Assembly: GCA_017472255.1 (NCBI GenBank)
Contig: JAFUQU010000050.1
Location: forward strand, 1 to 64,000
Reading direction: 5' to 3'
DNA: 64,000 nucleotides
From: Clostridia bacterium
GTDB taxonomy: Bacteria; Bacillota; Clostridia; Oscillospirales; CAG-272
In this document: piece after piece, positions 24,077 through 32,141 of the stretch
How positions within the stretch are numbered: position 1 is the first letter of the stretch
How the letters are laid out: every line of letters starts with the position of its first letter
Made by a program: the position numbers and the translations under genes
The notes under the pieces: generated by a model
Seen by the model: the letters and a program-made list of their open reading frames with translations, nothing else
Database searches by the model: none
What the model was told of the DNA's origin: nothing

Positions 24077-27064
24077 ATGACATTCATCCATGAAAAAATC
24101 CGCATCGCCTGCTCCAACGTGCAGGGACAGATTGTGACCGCAAACAAAGGCATTCCCGGCGTGGAGTACACACCCTGCGGCTACAAGACCGGCAACACGC
24201 CCCCAGCTGATGCAGACTGGAAGCCTTACAGCGGCGGCGAACTGACAGCTCCGCCGGATTCCCACTTCTGGTTCCGCTTCAAGCTGGATGTGCCCGTTCC
24301 TGCCGAAGGTCGGGAGTACCGTTTCTGTGCCACCACCGGACGGGAGGGGCAATGGGACGCCCGCAATCCCCAGTGTATCGTTTACATCGATTCGGAGAGC
24401 GCGTATCAGGCCTTCGATACCAATCATACCTGGACGCCGGTGGAGCCGGGCAGCCATGATGTTGCTGTCTACTATTATACCGGTATGGATCACGGCAGCA
24501 CCCACCTGAACTTTTCCCTGAAAGAGATCGATCTTGCGACGGAGCGCCTGTGGTACGATCTGTCCGTGCCCTACAACGCCATGAAGTGCCTTCCCGCCGA
24601 TTCCAGCGAGTACGCGGCAATCTGCAACGCCCTCGACCGCGCCACCATGCTGCTGGATTTCCGCCGCAGACAGTCCCCCGAATTCTTCGCCAGCGTGAAG
24701 GAAGCCATCGCGTTCATGCAGCGGGAATTTTACGACAAGCTGAACGGCGGCACCGGCATGGAGCTGGCGTTGATCGGTCACACCCACATCGACGTGGCGT
24801 GGATGTGGACGCTGGCGCAGACCCGTGAGAAGGCGCAGCGCTCCTTTGCCACAGTTATCCGGCTGATGGAGCGGTATCCCGATTATGTTTTCATGTCCAG
24901 CCAGCCCCAGCTCTACGAGTACGTGAAGGAGCAGGACCCCGAACTGTACGCGAAAATCAAGGAGCGCATCGCCGAGGGACGCTGGGAAGTGGAAGGCGCC
25001 ATGTGGCTGGAATCGGACACCAATCTGGTCAGCGGCGAGAGCCTGATCCGCCAGATTCTGTACGGCAAGAAGTTCATGAAGAAAGAATTCGGCGCGGATA
25101 ATAAGATTCTCTGGCTGCCCGACGTGTTCGGCTACAGCGCGGCGCTGCCCCAGATTCTCAAAAAATCCGGCGTGCCCCAATTCTTTACCACAAAGATTTC
25201 CTGGTGCGAGACCGATACCTTCCCCCACGACAACTTCATCTGGCAGGGCATCGACGGCAGCGAGGTTTTTGCCGTGCTGTCCGACGCTTATGTGAAGCGC
25301 CTGGAGCCTGCCATGATCCGAGATTCCTGGAAAAAGCACGTGGATAAGAAGTACAGCAACACCCACATCTGCACCTTCGGCTTCGGCGACGGCGGCGGCG
25401 GTCCCACTGCGGAAATGCTGGAGAATTACGAGCGTTTGAAGAAGGGTCTTCCCGGCTTCCCCAAGCTGACCATGAAGAAGAGCGGTCAGACCATCGACGA
25501 GATTGAGGCGGAGTTTACGAAGAACGCCGAGGAGCTGCGCTTCCTGCCCAAGTGGTCGGGCGAGCTGTATCTGGAAATGCACCGCGGCACCTACACGTCC
25601 ATTGCCAAAAACAAGAAGAACAACCGTCTGTCCGAGTACGCTTATCAGCATCTGGAGACCCTGTCCGTGCTGGATGAGCTGACCGGCGGCGAGGAGTATC
25701 CGAAGGAAATGATCGACAAAAACTGGCACACCATCCTGAAAAACCAGTTCCACGACATCATTCCCGGTTCCTCCATCAAGCAGGTTTACGACGACAGCGA
25801 CGTGGAGTACGCGCAGGTTCTGGGCGACGCGAAGGCTTTGTTCGATGAAAAGCTGGATCGCGTTGCATCCAAAATAACCACAAGCGGCGGTCTGCTGGTT
25901 TACAACCCCTCGCCGGTCAACGCGGATGGTTTGATTGAAACCGAAAACGGTCCCATACTCATGAAGGATATCCCCGCCCACGGCTGGCGCGTGATCAATC
26001 CCAAGGCGGTAGCAGCTACGGTGACGGCAACCGATACGGTCATCGAAAACGAGCAGCTGCGCGTGACCTTCGGCGAAAAGATGCACATCGTGTCGATTTG
26101 GGATAAGTCGAACGACCGCGAGGTGCTGACCGAGGGTGCGCAGGCGAACGTGCTGGAGGTTTATGAGGATTATCCCCGTTCCTACGACGCATGGGAGATT
26201 ACCGAATATTACAAGCAGAAAATGTGGGTGGCCGATGACGTGAGCGGCGTTGAGGTGATCAACGAGGGCGTTCGCGCGGGCGTGAAGATTACCCGCAGAT
26301 ACGGCGATTCGACCATCGTGCAGACCATCACTCTGCGCGAAGGCTCGGCGCGGCTGGATTTTGCCACCGACGTGGATTGGCACGAGGATCATGTGCTGCT
26401 TAAGGCGGCGTTCCCCTTCGATGTGCGCGCGTCCCATGCCAACTACGAAATCCAGTTCGGACATATCGAGCGTCCCACCCACCGCAATACTTCGTGGGAT
26501 CAGGCGAAGTTCGAGGTGTCGGCGCACAAGTGGGCTGACCTGTCCGACGCGGGCTATGGCGTCAGCATCCTGAACGACTGCAAGTACGGCTACAGCTGCG
26601 AGGAAAACGTGATGCGCATTTCGCTGCTGAAGGCGGCCACCTATCCGAACCCGGAGGCCGACCGCGGGCAGCACCACTTCACCTACTCGGTTTATCCGCA
26701 CAAGGGCGGGGTGGGAAGCGACACGATCCGCGAAGCGTATATGCTGAACAATCCGCTGGTGAGCCGTGTGCTCGGCAAGCAGGAGGGAAGCCTTCCCGCG
26801 TGCTATGCTCTGGTGGACAGCAGCGACTGCGGCTTCCTCATTGACACGGTGAAGAAGGCGGAGGACGGCAGCGGCATCATCATCCGCGGCTATGAATCGC
26901 GGGGCGCGAAGGTTTCGACCCGGCTGATCTTCGGCTTCAGCGTGAAAAAGGCCGAGCTGTGCGATCTGATGGAGAATGTCATCGCCCCCGTCCCCTGCGA
27001 CGGCAGATGCGTGGATGTGAAGGCAGGCAGCTTCGAGATTGTGACGATCAAGGTTACGGTGTGA
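24077..27064 (+). CDS. GH38 alpha-mannosidase
   Basis: Glycoside hydrolase family 38 exo-alpha-mannosidase, 995 residues, zinc-dependent. An N-terminal beta domain is followed by the catalytic domain with ALIGHTHIDVAWMW (zinc ligands, residues ~231-245) and WLPDVFGYSAALPQ, where Asp349 is the expected nucleophile. A three-helix bundle (NQFHDIIPGSSIKQVYDD supplies another zinc His) and large C-terminal beta domains follow. No signal peptide, so it acts on imported oligomannosides. AAGAAAGGAAG precedes the ATG. It is probably in the same transcript as the binding protein 80 bases upstream. Confidence 0.95.
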   Translation: MTFIHEKIRIACSNVQGQIVTANKGIPGVEYTPCGYKTGNTPPADADWKPYSGGELTAPPDSHFWFRFKLDVPVPAEGREYRFCATTGREGQWDARNPQCIVYIDSESAYQAFDTNHTWTPVEPGSHDVAVYYYTGMDHGSTHLNFSLKEIDLATERLWYDLSVPYNAMKCLPADSSEYAAICNALDRATMLLDFRRRQSPEFFASVKEAIAFMQREFYDKLNGGTGMELALIGHTHIDVAWMWTLAQTREKAQRSFATVIRLMERYPDYVFMSSQPQLYEYVKEQDPELYAKIKERIAEGRWEVEGAMWLESDTNLVSGESLIRQILYGKKFMKKEFGADNKILWLPDVFGYSAALPQILKKSGVPQFFTTKISWCETDTFPHDNFIWQGIDGSEVFAVLSDAYVKRLEPAMIRDSWKKHVDKKYSNTHICTFGFGDGGGGPTAEMLENYERLKKGLPGFPKLTMKKSGQTIDEIEAEFTKNAEELRFLPKWSGELYLEMHRGTYTSIAKNKKNNRLSEYAYQHLETLSVLDELTGGEEYPKEMIDKNWHTILKNQFHDIIPGSSIKQVYDDSDVEYAQVLGDAKALFDEKLDRVASKITTSGGLLVYNPSPVNADGLIETENGPILMKDIPAHGWRVINPKAVAATVTATDTVIENEQLRVTFGEKMHIVSIWDKSNDREVLTEGAQANVLEVYEDYPRSYDAWEITEYYKQKMWVADDVSGVEVINEGVRAGVKITRRYGDSTIVQTITLREGSARLDFATDVDWHEDHVLLKAAFPFDVRASHANYEIQFGHIERPTHRNTSWDQAKFEVSAHKWADLSDAGYGVSILNDCKYGYSCEENVMRISLLKAATYPNPEADRGQHHFTYSVYPHKGGVGSDTIREAYMLNNPLVSRVLGKQEGSLPACYALVDSSDCGFLIDTVKKAEDGSGIIIRGYESRGAKVSTRLIFGFSVKKAELCDLMENVIAPVPCDGRCVDVKAGSFEIVTIKVTV

Positions 27065-27076
27065 TGGAATAAACGA

Positions 27077-27118
27077 GAAGTATCGCAGGTACATTGGATT
27101 GTGCCTGCGATACTTTTG
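27077..27118 (+). terminator. Terminator of the GH38 gene
   Basis: AAGTATCGCAGGTACA pairs with TGCCTGCGATACTTTT. Confidence 0.85.
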
Positions 27119-27303
27119 TAAAACGAGGGGGACACCGGCGAGGATATCATTACACAGTTCAAGCTGCGTTCGAATCAGATTCACAAACAGCGCGGAATTT
27201 CATTAAGAAATTGAAGGACAAGAAGCTCAGGCAGCTTTATTGGTAATCATGGCTGAAACCCGTGAAAACTTCTATGAAGAATTAAAGCGTTATATTAAAT
27301 AAT
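27119..27303 (+). pseudogene. Possible decayed gene remnant
   Basis: Three short runs of protein-like sequence in different plus-strand frames follow each other: EDIITQFKLRSNQIHKQRG, FIKKLKDKKLRQLYW, and MAETRENFYEELKRYIK with a stop. Lys/Arg/Glu-rich composition and lower GC than the neighbours suggest a frameshifted leftover, perhaps from a mobile element, but I cannot name a family and it may be chance. Confidence 0.25.
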
Positions 27304-27307
27304 AGAA

Positions 27308-27340
27308 GGCTGATGTATCTTGGTACATCAGCCCCCTGTT
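27308..27340. terminator. Terminator hairpin before the FAD protein's 3' end
   Basis: GGCTGATGTA pairs with TACATCAGCC; the minus strand continues TTCTATTATTTAATA, so it can end the minus-strand FAD gene. Confidence 0.6.
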
Positions 27341-27353
27341 TCTTACAGCGCAT

Positions 27354-29876
27354 TCACACCCGTTCCACCATCGCGCGAACCGACGCCGTGGCGTCAAACT
27401 TCAGCCCGTGGGTGAACATCATCGAGATGAGGAACTCCCGCCTCTGGACGAATCCGCGCAGCCGGACGCCCAGCTCATCCCGCAAAGCGGGATGAGCTGC
27501 CGCAATTTCGCAGAGTGCGGCGATGATCGTCGTTTCGTAGTGGAAGCGCAGGTCGTCCCGGTCGTAGATCAGCTCGTAGGGGGTCAGCGGAATCTCCGTG
27601 AGATAGCTTTCGTCCGCCAGCATCCCGCAGAGCAGCGGAACCGCTTCGGCGGCGCCCAACCGTCCCAGCGCGGAGATGGCTGAGATCGCATGGAGCGTCA
27701 CATACTTACGCCCGGTTTTGGGAATGTACCCATCCCGGCTGGCAGCCAGCTCCAGCAGCACATCCACACCGGCGTCGTCATCCAGCAGCGCCAGCGCCAG
27801 CGCGGCGTTCCGGTGGAGCAGGGGCTTGTCGGATTCAAGAAGCTGATGCAGCAGCCCGCGCTTGCCCAGCGCTTTCGCCGACCAGATATACCAGCCCGGC
27901 TCATCCCCCGCCAGCCCTTCCGCCAGCGCTCCGTCGTCGTCGCACCAGAGTTTGTCCGTGTGGAACTCGTTGAAGGTCTGACGCTCCAGCAGCATCCGGT
28001 CGCTCTCCCTGATGCATCCGGTGGCAAAGAGCCGGCCGCGCAGTTCGTCCACATCCACCTCCTTCGCGTCCACGCCGTCACGGACGGCCAGCGCGGCCAG
28101 CATACCCGCCGCTTCGCCCGATTTGTGGCAGTCGTCCTTCATGCGCAGACCCATGGACAGATTGTGCTCCACTGCCACGTTCCGTCCGGCGGCAAGTAGT
28201 CCCCGCGTTCCTTTTGGAATCAGCGCGCCCATGGGCATGGGAATCGCCACGCCCCAGCCCCACATACCTGCGATGGTGATCCAGTCCTGATAAATTCGAT
28301 CCTCCAGCGCGCTGTCTTTGCCGTGATTGTCCAGATTGGACTGTCCGAAGTAGATCGGTTTGGCGGTGTACTTTCCGGCGATCAGTTCTTCGAAGCTGAC
28401 GTTTTCCTCGCCCAGAATTTTGCGTCCCTCCCGCAGACCGATCAGCGGCGCGATGCCTAGATAATCGTGGGCGGCGTAGCTGTCCCGCAGATGGATGTAG
28501 GAGACGGCGGAGGTGAGAACGGCGTTCCCGAAATCGTCGGCGTCGTAGGGATTCACCGCGCCGTTGTCGCAGTAGCCCCAGCCCACCGATTTGCCCGCGA
28601 GCTTGTAAAAAACGCTGGAATAGGGCTGGAAGCGTCCGTCGGATTGACGTCCGCCCTGCATGGTGCAGCCCGCCGCCACGCAGACAGACGCTTCGGCGGT
28701 GCAGTCGATGACAAACTTCGCCGACGCTTCGCAGACATTGCCGTTCTCCGTCCAACAAACGCCGGAAACCGTCTGACCGCACTGTATCGTTCCGGTGAAG
28801 AACGCGCCGTAACGGCATTCCAGCCTGCCCTTTGCCAGCGCATCGAAGGCGGCGGTCTTCTGGGTCGGACCCACATTGCCCGAGGAAAGCAGCTTTTCGT
28901 CGAAACGCTTGGCGTATTTGTCCAGCTCCTGATAGCGTCCGCCCTTGAAGCCGTAGTAATAGCCGAGAATGCCGCCTGCCGATGTGGAGCCGCCCGCCAT
29001 GGACAGATTCTCCAGTCCCAGCACCCGCAGTCCCTCCGACGCCGCCGTCAGCGCCGCCATCATGCCAGCCGTACCCAATCCTACGACGATCACGTCATAG
29101 TCGCCCCACGTCAGGATTGTCGGCGTATCGATAAACGGTTCGCCGTCCTTCTTTGGATGAAAGCCCGCGCCTGCGTCGTAAGCCGCGAGAAAGTTCGGAT
29201 AAGCCGCCGAGGGCATCCAACAAGCCTGACCGCCCAGCTTCCGCACGGATTCGGCGGGGGTTATGCACAGCTCGGTGGCGGGGAAAGTGATTTTATGCTC
29301 GCTGTCAGCCTGTTCCAGCAGCGCAAGACGGGTTTCGGCGATGTCACCACAGGCGGGGAAGCGGCGTATTTTGCGTTCGTCGTCCAGATAGCAGAGGGAG
29401 CGCTCCGCCATGACCGGGGCGGGGCTTCCGTCCGGCGACAGCCATGCGCGGCTGACGAAGCGGGAAGTGGTATCGAGAATGTAATCGGCGGTGAAACGAT
29501 AGACCACGCCGTAGCAGACGAAGGATACCTCGTATCGTTCGCCGTCCGTCGTAGTGTCGTTGATGGCGGACATGAAATAGCAGTCGGCGCCGCTGGCTTT
29601 CAGGCGGGCGGCGATGACCGGAGAGAGGGCGGGGAGCCATTCGCCCCCATCGCCCAGCGCGCCGCGCTTTGTCATTTCGTCCCGCAGGAAAGCGGCGGCA
29701 TCGGTGGAAGGGATATAGCCGGAGGTCTGTCCGTCGGTTTTCAGCGCGGCGGCGAACTCGGGCGCGCAGGTGCAGCCGGTTTCGATAACGGCTGTGCGCA
29801 GGCTTCGGTTTGCATTTGCGGCGGCGATGCCGAGAGCGGTCGCGCCGAGAATCAGGAGATGGTAGTGTTGTTTCAT
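27354..29876 (-). CDS. FAD-dependent oxidoreductase with extra N-terminal domain and C-terminal HEAT-like repeats
   Basis: A large (840-residue) flavoprotein. Residues ~1-240 resemble a degenerate first Rossmann unit (HLLILGATALGIAAANA, lacking a full glycine loop). The true FAD site is internal at ~258 (YDVIVVGLGTAGMMAALTAA) and is followed by the FAD_oxidored-type MAGGSTSAGGILGYYYGF and CTAEASVCVAAGC. The last ~180 residues form helical repeats (LLHRNAALALALLDDDAG; AISALGRLGAAEAVPLLCGM) like HEAT repeats. ATG 29876 has AGAGGT close upstream. It shares the catalytic family with the 428-residue protein at 50278. Divergent from an AraC gene. Substrate unknown; secreted-sugar or cofactor oxidation is possible. 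Confidence 0.85.
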   Translation of the reverse strand: MKQHYHLLILGATALGIAAANANRSLRTAVIETGCTCAPEFAAALKTDGQTSGYIPSTDAAAFLRDEMTKRGALGDGGEWLPALSPVIAARLKASGADCYFMSAINDTTTDGERYEVSFVCYGVVYRFTADYILDTTSRFVSRAWLSPDGSPAPVMAERSLCYLDDERKIRRFPACGDIAETRLALLEQADSEHKITFPATELCITPAESVRKLGGQACWMPSAAYPNFLAAYDAGAGFHPKKDGEPFIDTPTILTWGDYDVIVVGLGTAGMMAALTAASEGLRVLGLENLSMAGGSTSAGGILGYYYGFKGGRYQELDKYAKRFDEKLLSSGNVGPTQKTAAFDALAKGRLECRYGAFFTGTIQCGQTVSGVCWTENGNVCEASAKFVIDCTAEASVCVAAGCTMQGGRQSDGRFQPYSSVFYKLAGKSVGWGYCDNGAVNPYDADDFGNAVLTSAVSYIHLRDSYAAHDYLGIAPLIGLREGRKILGEENVSFEELIAGKYTAKPIYFGQSNLDNHGKDSALEDRIYQDWITIAGMWGWGVAIPMPMGALIPKGTRGLLAAGRNVAVEHNLSMGLRMKDDCHKSGEAAGMLAALAVRDGVDAKEVDVDELRGRLFATGCIRESDRMLLERQTFNEFHTDKLWCDDDGALAEGLAGDEPGWYIWSAKALGKRGLLHQLLESDKPLLHRNAALALALLDDDAGVDVLLELAASRDGYIPKTGRKYVTLHAISAISALGRLGAAEAVPLLCGMLADESYLTEIPLTPYELIYDRDDLRFHYETTIIAALCEIAAAHPALRDELGVRLRGFVQRREFLISMMFTHGLKFDATASVRAMVERV

Positions 29877-29977
29877 GGGTTTACCTCTGAAGGATTGTAA
29901 TTCCACATATGTGAGCGGCATATATGTATGTTGTCAATATTATAACGTATTTCCACGAAAAAATCCTCTGTTCCCTC

Positions 29978-30006
29978 TTGCAAAGTCTCTACTTTTTTGC
30001 TATAAT
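29978..30006 (+). promoter_or_regulatory. Promoter of the AraC gene at 30038
   Basis: TTGCAA, 17-base spacer, TATAAT. Confidence 0.75.
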
Positions 30007-30037
30007 ACTGCTGATGACATCGAATGGAGGCATGAAT

Positions 30038-30916
30038 ATGGCTGGTGTGAAAAAGTTGTATGAATATCGCTCGGAGGACGGGACGAAGATTTTGGAATAT
30101 ATTCGTCAGGAGCTGGATGTGGGGCATCTGTCGGGCGTTAATCGATATCTCCATCCGAAGCTGGTGCGTGTGCGCAGGGGCTGCGCCGTTTGGAACATCG
30201 GCGGGCACGATTATACGGTGCGTGCCGGGGATGTGGTGCTGCTGTCCAGCACGGAACAGCGCGCGTTCCGGGAGATTTATCCGCCGGAGTGCTTTGAAAT
30301 GGACTACATCATTTTTTCGCCGCTGATTCTGGCTTCCGGCATTCATCTGGTTGGGGTGCTTTACCGGCGGGGCTTTCATGTTGTTCCGCGGGACAGCGCC
30401 TGCTTTCCCGATGTAATCGACTGCTTCGAGCGGATAGAGCGCGAGGTTTCCTCGGATGCGCCCTATCGTGAAATTGCCGCAGCGGCGCTTCTCACCGAGC
30501 TTCTGGTGGCGATCAACCGCGCTGCCGCATCCTCCGGTGTACTGCCGGACGGTATGATTGCGCCGGGCAGCTACACGATGGTGAGCAAGGCGGTGGCGTA
30601 CATCCATACTCATTTTACCGAATCAATCACGGAGGGCGATCTGGCGTCCCGGCTGTATGTGACGCGAACCCATCTGTCCAGGCAGTTTTACAACTGCCTT
30701 GGTATCGGTTTTGCCGAATATCTCAGGCGGGTGCGACTTCAGAAAACGCTTGAGCTGCTTTGCGCCCATCCGTCCATGAACGTGCTGGACGCGGCGCTGG
30801 ACTGCGGCTTCGGCAGCTCGGCGGGGTTTTACAAAACGGTGCGTGAGCTGACAGGTACTTCGCCGCGTATGCTGTTGAAGACCAGCGAGGAGACTCTGTT
30901 CGGTTTGATTTTATAA
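30038..30916 (+). CDS. AraC family transcriptional regulator
   Basis: A 292-residue regulator with an N-terminal cupin fold (VRRGCAVWNIGGHDYTVRAG; VVLLSSTEQRAF) and C-terminal AraC DNA-binding domain (ITEGDLASRLYVTRTHLSRQ; FYNCLGIGFAEYLRRVRLQ; ALDCGFGSSAGFYKTVRELT). The ATG at 30038 is chosen because GGAGG ends 7 bases before it; the frame upstream runs into the promoter. It is divergent from the large FAD oxidoreductase, its likely target. Confidence 0.92.
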   Translation: MAGVKKLYEYRSEDGTKILEYIRQELDVGHLSGVNRYLHPKLVRVRRGCAVWNIGGHDYTVRAGDVVLLSSTEQRAFREIYPPECFEMDYIIFSPLILASGIHLVGVLYRRGFHVVPRDSACFPDVIDCFERIEREVSSDAPYREIAAAALLTELLVAINRAAASSGVLPDGMIAPGSYTMVSKAVAYIHTHFTESITEGDLASRLYVTRTHLSRQFYNCLGIGFAEYLRRVRLQKTLELLCAHPSMNVLDAALDCGFGSSAGFYKTVRELTGTSPRMLLKTSEETLFGLIL

Positions 30917-30962
30917 AAAACGAAGCGCGGAAAAATTTTCTTATTTTTTTTTGAAAAACCTA

Positions 30963-30991
30963 TTGACAAATCGCACGATATGTTGTATAAT
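30963..30991 (+). promoter_or_regulatory. Consensus promoter of rrf2-rubrerythrin
   Basis: Perfect TTGACA and TATAAT with a 17-base spacer. Confidence 0.9.
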
Positions 30992-30998
30992 TAATGTG

Positions 30999-31011
30999 TA
31001 CCAAAAAGGTA
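30999..31011 (+). promoter_or_regulatory. Probable Rrf2 operator
   Basis: Palindrome TACC-AAAAA-GGTA centred about 14 bases downstream of the -10 box, at the expected transcription start, so binding would block initiation. Autoregulation by the Rrf2 protein encoded next is inferred. Confidence 0.55.
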
Positions 31012-31030
31012 TAGATTCGAGGTGCCAAAC

Positions 31031-31471
31031 GTGAGGATCACACAGGAAGCAGATTATGCTCTGCGCATCGTGTACGTGCTGGCAGGCGCCGAGAATATCA
31101 TGGACGCGAAGTCCATCGCCGATGCGGTGGGTGTGACGGAGCGGTTTACCGTGAAGATTCTGCGCAAGCTGGTACAGAGCGGTCTGGTCAGTTCCCGGAA
31201 GGGAGCGAGCGGCGGTTACGGCCTCGCCGAGCTGCCGGAAAAGATCAGTATGCGGCGCATTGTGGAGATCATCGACGGCCCGTTGGAAATCTCACGGTGT
31301 CTGGATTCGTCCTACGAATGCTCCCGTACTGGTCACAACAAAAAATGCTGCACCTTCCATCTTGTATTTGACAAAATCAATCGAAGTATCTCAGACAAGC
31401 TGGAATGCGTGACACTGGACAGTGTAATCAATGACAGCATCAGTGTAAACGAAATCTTATCAAAAATTTAA
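31031..31471 (+). CDS. Rrf2 family (Fe-S or redox sensing) regulator
   Basis: A 146-residue winged-helix regulator starting [19 protein letters not shown], with the recognition region ([20 protein letters not shown]) and the wing [20 protein letters not shown]. Cysteines in [21 protein letters not shown] (residues ~88-108) sit where Rrf2/IscR proteins bind an Fe-S cluster. GTG at 31031 is preferred over the GTG at 31022 because GAGGT ends 7 bases before it. It precedes reverse rubrerythrin by 26 bases and so probably controls it in response to oxygen, peroxide or iron-sulfur status. Confidence 0.9.
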   Translation: MRITQEADYALRIVYVLAGAENIMDAKSIADAVGVTERFTVKILRKLVQSGLVSSRKGASGGYGLAELPEKISMRRIVEIIDGPLEISRCLDSSYECSRTGHNKKCCTFHLVFDKINRSISDKLECVTLDSVINDSISVNEILSKI

Positions 31472-31497
31472 CTTTTACTTATATGGAGGAAATTATT

Positions 31498-32046
31498 ATG
31501 GCAAAGTTCGTATGTAAGATCTGCGGTTATGTTCACGAGGGAGACGCTGCTCCCGAAAAATGTCCCCAGTGCAAGGCTCCCGCTTCCAAGTTCGAGGAAG
31601 TAAAGGAAAACGCTATGGCATGGGCTGCCGAGCATTCTGTCGGCGTGGCTCAGGGTGTTGATCCCGAGATCATCGAGGGTCTGCGCGCTAACTTCAATGG
31701 CGAGTGCACCGAGGTTGGTATGTACCTGGCAATGGCTCGCGTTGCACACCGCGAGGGCTACCCCGAGATCGGTCTCTACTGGGAGAAGGCCGCTTACGAG
31801 GAAGCTGAGCATGCAGCGAAGTTCGCTGAGCTGCTGGGTGAGGTTGTCACCGACTCCACCAAGAAGAACCTCGAAATGCGCGTTGAGGCTGAAAACGGCG
31901 CTACCGCTGGTAAGACTGAGTTGGCTAAGCTGGCGAAGGCACAGGGTCTGGATGCTATCCACGACACCGTTCATGAAATGGCTCGCGACGAAGCTCGCCA
32001 CGGCAAGGCTTTCGCAGGTCTGCTCGCACGTTACTTCGGCAAATAA
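31498..32046 (+). CDS. rbr: Reverse rubrerythrin (peroxide reductase)
   Basis: Protects anaerobes by reducing hydrogen peroxide with electrons from NAD(P)H via a rubredoxin-type centre. In its 182 residues the rubredoxin domain comes first ([20 protein letters not shown] and PQCKAP, four Fe-binding Cys) and the four-helix diiron domain second ([42 protein letters not shown]), the reversed order seen in clostridial revRbr. GGAGGA lies 7-8 bases before the ATG. Codon use is strongly biased (Ala GCT, Glu GAG) compared with neighbours, as expected for a highly expressed gene. Confidence 0.95.
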   Translation: MAKFVCKICGYVHEGDAAPEKCPQCKAPASKFEEVKENAMAWAAEHSVGVAQGVDPEIIEGLRANFNGECTEVGMYLAMARVAHREGYPEIGLYWEKAAYEEAEHAAKFAELLGEVVTDSTKKNLEMRVEAENGATAGKTELAKLAKAQGLDAIHDTVHEMARDEARHGKAFAGLLARYFGK

Positions 32047-32067
32047 TTGCGAATATAGATTGAAAAT

Positions 32068-32102
32068 AAATTGCGGCGGGGCTTGACCCCGCCGCAATTT
32101 TA
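32068..32102. terminator. Strong bidirectional terminator
   Basis: AAATTGCGGCGGGG, CTTG loop, inverse repeat, T-run on both strands; ends rbr and the minus-strand binding-protein gene. Confidence 0.9.
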
Positions 32103-32141
32103 TGATACAATAAATCTTGAAGCAACGAAATTGAGATTGTT

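Noticed and set aside
23978..27184. Long open frame (over 1000 codons) on the minus strand
   Set aside because: Exactly antisense to the GH38 mannosidase; composition is His/Gly/Val-rich without domains, as expected from the opposite strand of a high-GC gene.
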